Origin: an uncultured Eubacteriales bacterium
GTDB lineage: Bacteria; Bacillota; Clostridia; Oscillospirales; Acutalibacteraceae
DNA length: 64,000 nt
Direction of reading: 5' to 3'
Assembly: GCA_910577755.1 (NCBI GenBank)
Contig: CAJTNL010000009.1
Coordinates: 1 to 64,000 of the forward strand
A program made the translations under genes and the position numbers. The notes under the pieces were generated by a model, which searched no databases, was not told the origin of the DNA, and was given only the letters and a program-made list of their open reading frames with translations. This document shows, one piece after another, positions 59,296-64,000 of this stretch (positions are counted from its first letter, which is position 1; the number at the start of each line of letters is the position of its first letter).

Positions 59296-60140
59296 GTGAA
59301 AAAAAAAGATTAGATTGCCTGCTGTTTGATTTAGGATTAACAGAAAGCCGTGAAAAAGCCAAAACATTGATTATGATGGGGCAGGTTTATGTTGAAAATC
59401 AAAAGTCAGACAAGCCGGGAACGCCCGTACCTGTTGATGCTAAAATTGAGGTGCGGGGAGGAGGCTTACCTTATGTTAGCCGAGGTGGCTTGAAGCTTGA
59501 AAAAGCAATGGAAACCTTTGGAATCATGTTACAGAATAAAATTTGCATAGATATTGGTGCCTCTACTGGCGGTTTTACAGATTGCATGCTACAAAATGGC
59601 GCTTCAAAGGTATATGCGATTGACGTTGGGTACGGACAGTTAGCTTGGAAATTGCGAACGCATCCCAAAGTTGTTAATTTAGAGCGGACCAATGTACGTC
59701 ATATTACCAAAGAACAGATTCCAGAAATGATTCATTTTGCGAGTGTAGATGTTTCTTTTATTTCTTTAACGCTAGTATTGCCTGTAGCGTACCGTTTTTT
59801 ACAGGATGATGGCGAAATGGTGTGTTTGATTAAACCGCAATTTGAGGCAGGTAAAGAGAATGTTGGGAAAAAAGGCGTTGTACGTGATCCGGCTGTACAT
59901 TGTCAGGTGATTGAAAAAATACGTAGCTTTGTGCTGAAAAATGGATTTTCTGTTGTCAATATGACCTTTTCACCAGTAAAGGGACCGGAAGGAAATATTG
60001 AATATTTAATTTATCTTCGTAAATCAGAGCATCCTCAGGAGCTGAAAGTGGTTTCAGTTACAGCATTAGTTGCACAGTCCCATCATCAATTAAACGGCGG
60101 TGAGTCTAATGAAAATCGCAATTATACCAAATTTGAGTAA
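59292..60140 (+). CDS. tlyA: TlyA-family rRNA methyltransferase with S4 domain
   Basis: TlyA proteins make 2'-O-methylcytidine in 16S or 23S rRNA. The 282-residue protein has an N-terminal S4 domain (about 1-65: KRLDCLLFDLGLTESREKAK) and an FtsJ-like methyltransferase domain with KICIDIGASTGGFTDCMLQNGA near 82-103, YAIDVGYGQLAWKLR and VCLIKPQFEAGKENVGKKGVV. The start is TTG 59292 (TTGA, overlapping the dxs stop), eight bases after GGAG. It overlaps nadK by 32 bases. Confidence 0.93.
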   Translation: MSEKKRLDCLLFDLGLTESREKAKTLIMMGQVYVENQKSDKPGTPVPVDAKIEVRGGGLPYVSRGGLKLEKAMETFGIMLQNKICIDIGASTGGFTDCMLQNGASKVYAIDVGYGQLAWKLRTHPKVVNLERTNVRHITKEQIPEMIHFASVDVSFISLTLVLPVAYRFLQDDGEMVCLIKPQFEAGKENVGKKGVVRDPAVHCQVIEKIRSFVLKNGFSVVNMTFSPVKGPEGNIEYLIYLRKSEHPQELKVVSVTALVAQSHHQLNGGESNENRNYTKFE

Positions 60141-60972
60141 AACAGATGCATGTAAGTACACCTTACAGGTTATTAAAATTTTGCATGACTTGAATGCACA
60201 GCTTTTTATGGATATAGATATGAAACAGGAATTTGCACATCAACCTGTTTCCTTTTATCATAATTTTGAAGAACTAATAAAAAGCTGTAATATTGTGCTG
60301 GTAGTTGGAGGAGATGGCACAATTATTCATGCCTCTAAATATGCCTGTGCTTTTCATAAACCAATGCTCGGCATTAATGTTGGCAGACTTGGCTATATGG
60401 CTGGCTTGGAAATTAATGAGCTTGATAATCTCAAGTTATTGATAAACGGTCAATACACTATAGAAGAGCGTATGATGATGGAGGTTTCATTTTATAAAGG
60501 CGGAAAAAAGCAAATCTACCAGGTGCTCAATGATGCTGTTATTGCACGCGGTTCTTTATCGCATATTTTAGATTTGAAAGTCTCCTATCAAAATGAAACA
60601 GTTTGTGAATATCGTGCTGACGGTTTAATTATATGTACGCCCACAGGTTCTACTGCATATTCCTTTGCGGCAGGAGGTCCTGTAATGGACCCCACAATGG
60701 AGGGAATTGTGCTTACTCCCATTTGCCCTCACTCTGTATTTGGTCGTACCGTTGTTTTCAGCGGAGATACAGAACTTTCTTTTTCGGCAGCTTCGAGATA
60801 TAATAGTGATATTATTTTAACGCTAGACGGGGATTATGTAGCGAATATTGAGGAAAATGAAGTTATTCAAATGAAACAGTCTGTTATGACCACTAAACTA
60901 ATTAAACTCAAACATCGTAATTTTTATGCGGTTGCAAGGGAGAAATTAGGGGGAAAGGAGTACCTGCAATGA
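60109..60972 (+). CDS. nadK: NAD kinase
   Basis: NadK phosphorylates NAD to NADP. The 287-residue protein has the key GGDGTIIHASKYA near 66-78, the substrate motif NDAVIARGSLSHI near 143, and the signature YRADGLIICTPTGSTAYSFAAGGP near 168-191. ATG 60109 is preferred over GTG 60100 since CGGTGA lies upstream of it. It overlaps tlyA and overlaps argR by four bases. Confidence 0.95.
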   Translation: MKIAIIPNLSKTDACKYTLQVIKILHDLNAQLFMDIDMKQEFAHQPVSFYHNFEELIKSCNIVLVVGGDGTIIHASKYACAFHKPMLGINVGRLGYMAGLEINELDNLKLLINGQYTIEERMMMEVSFYKGGKKQIYQVLNDAVIARGSLSHILDLKVSYQNETVCEYRADGLIICTPTGSTAYSFAAGGPVMDPTMEGIVLTPICPHSVFGRTVVFSGDTELSFSAASRYNSDIILTLDGDYVANIEENEVIQMKQSVMTTKLIKLKHRNFYAVAREKLGGKEYLQ

Positions 60973-61421
60973 AAACAAAACGACAAGCAAAATTGTTAGA
61001 ACTGATCAATACAATTGATATTTATACGCAGGAAGAACTGATTAGACATTTACAATCTGCCGGTTTTGATGTAACGCAGGCAACTGTTTCAAGAGATATT
61101 AAAGATTTGCGTCTTGTGAAGATGTTATCTGATAATGGAAAATATAAATATGCTGCAGGTAAGCAACCGATGAAGTCTGTCTCTGCTGCATTTGATTCAC
61201 TCCTAATAGATGCCATTGAATCAGTAGAACCGGCTATGAATATGGTTGCGGTTAAATGTATGCCGGGTATGGCGCAGGCGATTTGTGTTTCACTGGAATC
61301 TTTATATTTGTCAGGAATTGTTGGTACGTTAGCCGGTGATGATACCATTTTTATTCTTTGTAAAGATATTTCAATAGCAAATCAAGTAACTGTTCAAATT
61401 AAGAATTTTATGCACGGGTAG
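60969..61421 (+). CDS. argR: Arginine repressor ArgR/AhrC
   Basis: ArgR is the arginine-sensing regulator of arginine synthesis and breakdown. The 150 residues comprise an N-terminal winged helix (about 1-70: TQEELIRHLQSAGFDVTQATVSRDIKDLRLVKM-type region) and a C-terminal arginine-binding and hexamer domain (SGIVGTLAGDDTIFILCKD). The context nadK-argR-recN is the standard Firmicute order, and ends just before recN. No arginine genes are in the window. Confidence 0.95.
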   Translation: MKTKRQAKLLELINTIDIYTQEELIRHLQSAGFDVTQATVSRDIKDLRLVKMLSDNGKYKYAAGKQPMKSVSAAFDSLLIDAIESVEPAMNMVAVKCMPGMAQAICVSLESLYLSGIVGTLAGDDTIFILCKDISIANQVTVQIKNFMHG

Positions 61422-61430
61422 GTGAAGGCT

Positions 61431-63098
61431 GTGCTTTCTCAGTTATATATTGAAAATATTGCAGTGATTGAAAAGGCTACGATTGATTTTCATAAAGGCT
61501 TGAATGTATTAACAGGTGAAACCGGAGCGGGAAAATCTATAATTATTGGTTCTATGCACGGAATTTTAGGAGAGCGTACTTCACGGGATATGATTCGTAG
61601 CGGCGCCAATTCAGCATTTGTCAGCGGATTATTTACTGATTTAACAGAAAGCGTAAAGGAAAAATTGAATCAACTGGGCTTTGAGGCTGAAGAGGATGGT
61701 TCTATTTTAATACAGAGAACCATTCAGGCAGAGGGGAAAAGTACTTGCCGAATTAATGGACGTCCTGCCGCAGTTTCGGTATTGAAAGAGCTGGGAAAAA
61801 CTTTGATGAATATTCATGGGCAACATGAAAGTTATCATTTGCTTTCTCCAGAGTTACACATTCATTATATAGATAAGATGGGGAATTTAGATGCGCTAGC
61901 AGAAGAATATCGAAGCGTGTACAAGGAACTGAAAAGCCTACAGGCAGCCATAGGAGAACAAGCTGCAAATGAGGCAGAAAAACTGCGCCGTATTGATTTG
62001 CTGACTTACCAGATTGATGAATTAGAGAAAGCAAATTTGCTTGAAAATGAAAAGGAAGAACTAACGGAACTAAAAAATAAAATGATACATGCAGAGAAAA
62101 TAGCCTTAGCAATTTCTGAAGCAAAAATAGCTTTGGACGGCAATGAGATTTATGATGGTATGCTTTCTGCACTAACCGGTGTTATGGCTTCTTTGCAAGC
62201 TGTTGAGCAATATTTTCCTGCTCTAACGCCAGTGATTCAAAAGATTTGTGAGATCTCCTATGAATTGGAGGATGTAAGTACTTCTTTAAGAGAGCAGGAA
62301 GAACAAATGGAATTTGACTCTGGTAAATTGCTTGAAATTGAGGATCGCTTAGAATTACTGTATCGGTTATCCGTGAAATATGGGCAAACAACAAAAGAAA
62401 TGCTTTCTTTTTTGGAACAATGCAAAAAAGAGTTAAGCGAAATCACACGTTCAGAAGAAACGCTGCTGCGGTTAAATGAGAATTATGAGATTCTAAAAGA
62501 ACGTGCCATTCAATTGGCAAGACTGTTATCAGAAAAACGAAAAGAAACAGCTGATCAATTTACTAAAAAGGTTAAAGAGGAACTGCAATTTTTAAATATG
62601 CCTGGCATGAACTTTGTAGTAGATCAGGAACGTATACCGCTGAACAACAATGGCTGTGATAAAATACAATTTTTTATTTCAGTAAATCCTGGTGAGGAGG
62701 CAAAACCAATTGCTAAAATTGCATCTGGAGGCGAGCTTTCTCGTATTATGCTGGCAATTCAGACAGTACTTGCTGCCCGTGACGAGCTGGATACAATGAT
62801 TTTTGATGAAATAGATACGGGAATCAGCGGCGGTGCAGCACAAAAAGTAGGATTAAAGCTGTATGAAGTTTCACAAAATGCACAGATTATTTGCATTACT
62901 CATCTTGCACAAATTGCTTCGCTGGCTGATCATCATTTATTAATACAAAAACAAGTGAAAAATAATAGAACCTACACAGAAGTTTTTCCTTTAAATTACG
63001 AGAATCGGAAATATGAGATCGCCCGTATGATTGGCGGTGAAACTATTACGCCTTTGTTATTACAAAATGCAGAAGAAATGATTCAATCTGCTAAGTAA
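61431..63098 (+). CDS. recN: DNA repair protein RecN
   Basis: RecN is an SMC-like ATPase that tethers broken DNA ends in double-strand break repair. The 555 residues have the Walker A GETGAGKSIIIGSMHGILG near 31-49, long coiled-coil arms in the middle (about 150-370), the signature SGGELSRIMLAIQ near 429, and Walker B TMIFDEIDTGISGGAAQKVG near 455-475. GTG 61431 is used with TAGGTGA seven bases away; GTG 61422 is three codons earlier and possible. It is the last gene of the dxs-recN operon. Confidence 0.95.
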   Translation: MLSQLYIENIAVIEKATIDFHKGLNVLTGETGAGKSIIIGSMHGILGERTSRDMIRSGANSAFVSGLFTDLTESVKEKLNQLGFEAEEDGSILIQRTIQAEGKSTCRINGRPAAVSVLKELGKTLMNIHGQHESYHLLSPELHIHYIDKMGNLDALAEEYRSVYKELKSLQAAIGEQAANEAEKLRRIDLLTYQIDELEKANLLENEKEELTELKNKMIHAEKIALAISEAKIALDGNEIYDGMLSALTGVMASLQAVEQYFPALTPVIQKICEISYELEDVSTSLREQEEQMEFDSGKLLEIEDRLELLYRLSVKYGQTTKEMLSFLEQCKKELSEITRSEETLLRLNENYEILKERAIQLARLLSEKRKETADQFTKKVKEELQFLNMPGMNFVVDQERIPLNNNGCDKIQFFISVNPGEEAKPIAKIASGGELSRIMLAIQTVLAARDELDTMIFDEIDTGISGGAAQKVGLKLYEVSQNAQIICITHLAQIASLADHHLLIQKQVKNNRTYTEVFPLNYENRKYEIARMIGGETITPLLLQNAEEMIQSAK

Positions 63099-63185
63099 AT
63101 ATAACCTTTGGATTGCAGAAAGGATATCTGTTTTTGTATTATTTAAGGATAGAAAAAGTATTGTAATTATAGTGGATAAAAGAAC

Positions 63186-63214
63186 TTGACAATATGCAGT
63201 AATTTGCTTATAAT
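63186..63214 (+). promoter_or_regulatory. Consensus SigA promoter for the tyrS T-box transcript
   Basis: TTGACA (63186-63191), a 17-base spacer and TATAAT (63209-63214) match the housekeeping consensus exactly; the transcript would start near 63221. Confidence 0.92.
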
Positions 63215-63220
63215 CCAATA

Positions 63221-63486
63221 TAATGGCACAGAAGGAAAAGAGTATGGTAGTAGAAGCCGTTGCAGAGAGTTTGCGGTAGGTGTAAGCAAATGCGGTCATT
63301 ACCAGAATATACGTTCCAGAGCTGCTGTTCTGAACATAGTATTAGTAGGGACATGCCGTGTAAGCGCGTTACAGCTAAGGTGTATTTCAATTACACCGAT
63401 AAGGTCACATTTGTGAGAATGTGATAAATTGAGGTGGTACCGCGATTGATTCGCCCTCTGCATGATTGCAGAGGGCTTTTATTATA
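63221..63486 (+). promoter_or_regulatory. T-box riboswitch controlling tyrS, Tyr specifier
   Basis: The leader holds the T-box sequence (AGGTGGTACCGCG, 63432-63444), whose TGGT (63435-63438) pairs with the uncharged tRNA end ACCA; this fits the A discriminator of tRNA-Tyr. Stem I closes with GGAA (63234-63237) and TTCC (63314-63317). Inside it are AGTA (63241-63244) opposite GAA (63305-63307), the loop-E motif beside the specifier, with codon TAC at 63310-63312 and the next helix TGGTA/TACCA. The terminator is a 10-bp stem (63453-63462 with 63467-63476) plus a T-run, competing with the T-box antiterminator. Confidence 0.93.
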
Positions 63487-63526
63487 TCTGTGCAAAAAAT
63501 ATCGAAATATATATTAGGAGGTTTAT

Positions 63527-64000
63527 ATGGGAGTTTTTGAACAATTGCAGGAAAGAGGTTTAATTGCTCAGACTACAAATGAAGAAAAAATAAAGGCGTT
63601 ATTGAATCAGGAAAAAATCACTTTTTATATCGGTTTTGACCCAACGGCAGACAGTCTGCATGTTGGACACTTTGTGCAAATTATGGTCATGTCACACCTG
63701 CAAAAAGCAGGGCATACGCCAATTGCTTTGTTTGGTGGCGGTACTGGTATGATAGGCGATCCTTCAGGAAAAACAGAGATGCGTAAAATGCTGTCGGCCG
63801 AGGATATTGCACATAATATTAACTGTTTTCAAAAGCAAATGTCCCGTTTAATTGACTTTTCTAATGGTAAAGCAATTATGGCAAACAATGCGGATTGGTT
63901 GATGAATTTGAATTATGTTCAGTTTTTACGGGAAGTTGGCGTTCACTTTTCCGTTAATCGTATGTTGGCTGCTGAGTGTTATAAGCAACGCTTGGAAAAA
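63527..64000 (+). CDS. tyrS: Tyrosyl-tRNA synthetase, 3'-truncated by window edge
   Basis: The first 158 codons show the class I TyrRS catalytic domain: FYIGFDPTADSLHVGHFVQI near 33-52 with the HVGH form of the HIGH motif, GGGTGMIGDPSGKTEMRKML, and the region VGVHFSVNRMLAAE, leading to the KMSKS part beyond the window. Start ATG 63527 follows AGGAGG. The T-box leader with a Tyr specifier confirms the amino-acid identity. Confidence 0.97.
   Translation, partial: MGVFEQLQERGLIAQTTNEEKIKALLNQEKITFYIGFDPTADSLHVGHFVQIMVMSHLQKAGHTPIALFGGGTGMIGDPSGKTEMRKMLSAEDIAHNINCFQKQMSRLIDFSNGKAIMANNADWLMNLNYVQFLREVGVHFSVNRMLAAECYKQRLEK

Noticed and set aside
63300..63302. TAC as T-box specifier
   Set aside because: It pairs in the helix TGGTA/TACCA above the loop; the TAC at 63310-63312 beside the GAA loop-E motif fits better.

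Overview
The window is a stretch of chromosome from a low-GC, endospore-forming Firmicute, most likely an anaerobic member of the class Clostridia. The evidence is sequence-based: PolC-type replicase, DnaD/DnaI-type helicase loaders, sporulation genes yabP/yabQ and dpaA/dpaB, a T-box leader for tyrS, a Gram-positive DivIC/YabR cluster, frequent TTG and GTG starts behind strong Shine-Dalgarno sequences, and a class I fumarase alpha subunit. I cannot name the species. No insertion sequence, prophage, CRISPR array or rRNA was seen. Almost everything is core housekeeping.

Layout: (1) 1-2.8 kb: the end of a two-subunit transketolase, a stand-alone TfoX C-terminal domain, and about 950 bases with no convincing gene but with several dyad structures, then a possible small membrane protein. 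(2) 2.8-8 kb: helicase-loader genes on the minus strand, tRNA-Gly, typA and a DnaQ-type exonuclease. (3) 8.3-14.8 kb: recJ, bifunctional rel, a metallo-beta-lactamase hydrolase and hemZ. (4) 14.8-20.6 kb: a zinc-ribbon protein, then the flippase-mazG-hup-rqcP-yabP-yabQ-divIC-yabR block that links nucleotide clean-up, ribosome rescue, sporulation and division. (5) 20.6-26.2 kb: an amidohydrolase, a fumarase alpha subunit lacking a neighbouring beta subunit, hpf, an rRNA methyltransferase, carbonic anhydrase and a WYL regulator. (6) 26.4-37.1 kb: pyrH-frr-uppS-cdsA-dxr-rseP-ispG-polC. (7) 37.2-43.5 kb: a histidine operon hisZGDCBAIE that lacks hisH and hisF. (8) 43.5-52.4 kb: pseudouridine synthase, radC, pyrophosphatase, a PRC-barrel protein, rpsB-tsf, murC, dipicolinate synthase dpaAB, and a zinc-ribbon membrane protein. 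(9) 52.8-64 kb: an M16 peptidase pair, lgt, folD, dxs, tlyA, nadK, argR, recN and T-box-controlled tyrS, cut by the window edge.

Three enzymes of the MEP isoprenoid pathway (dxs, dxr, ispG) lie here together with uppS, which uses the product for undecaprenyl phosphate, and murC and the flippase, which serve envelope synthesis. Spore formation is represented by yabP/yabQ behind a SigE-like promoter and dpaA/dpaB behind a SigK-like promoter, matching the mother-cell timing known for these genes.

I found no clear new multi-gene system. The points most worth a second look are ispG, which has no ATG/GTG/TTG start and appears to begin at ATC; the missing imidazole glycerol phosphate synthase genes in an otherwise tight his operon; the orphan fumarase alpha subunit; the structured non-coding region at 1.6-2.6 kb; the split of rpsB-tsf from pyrH-frr; and a structured leader in front of rpsB.
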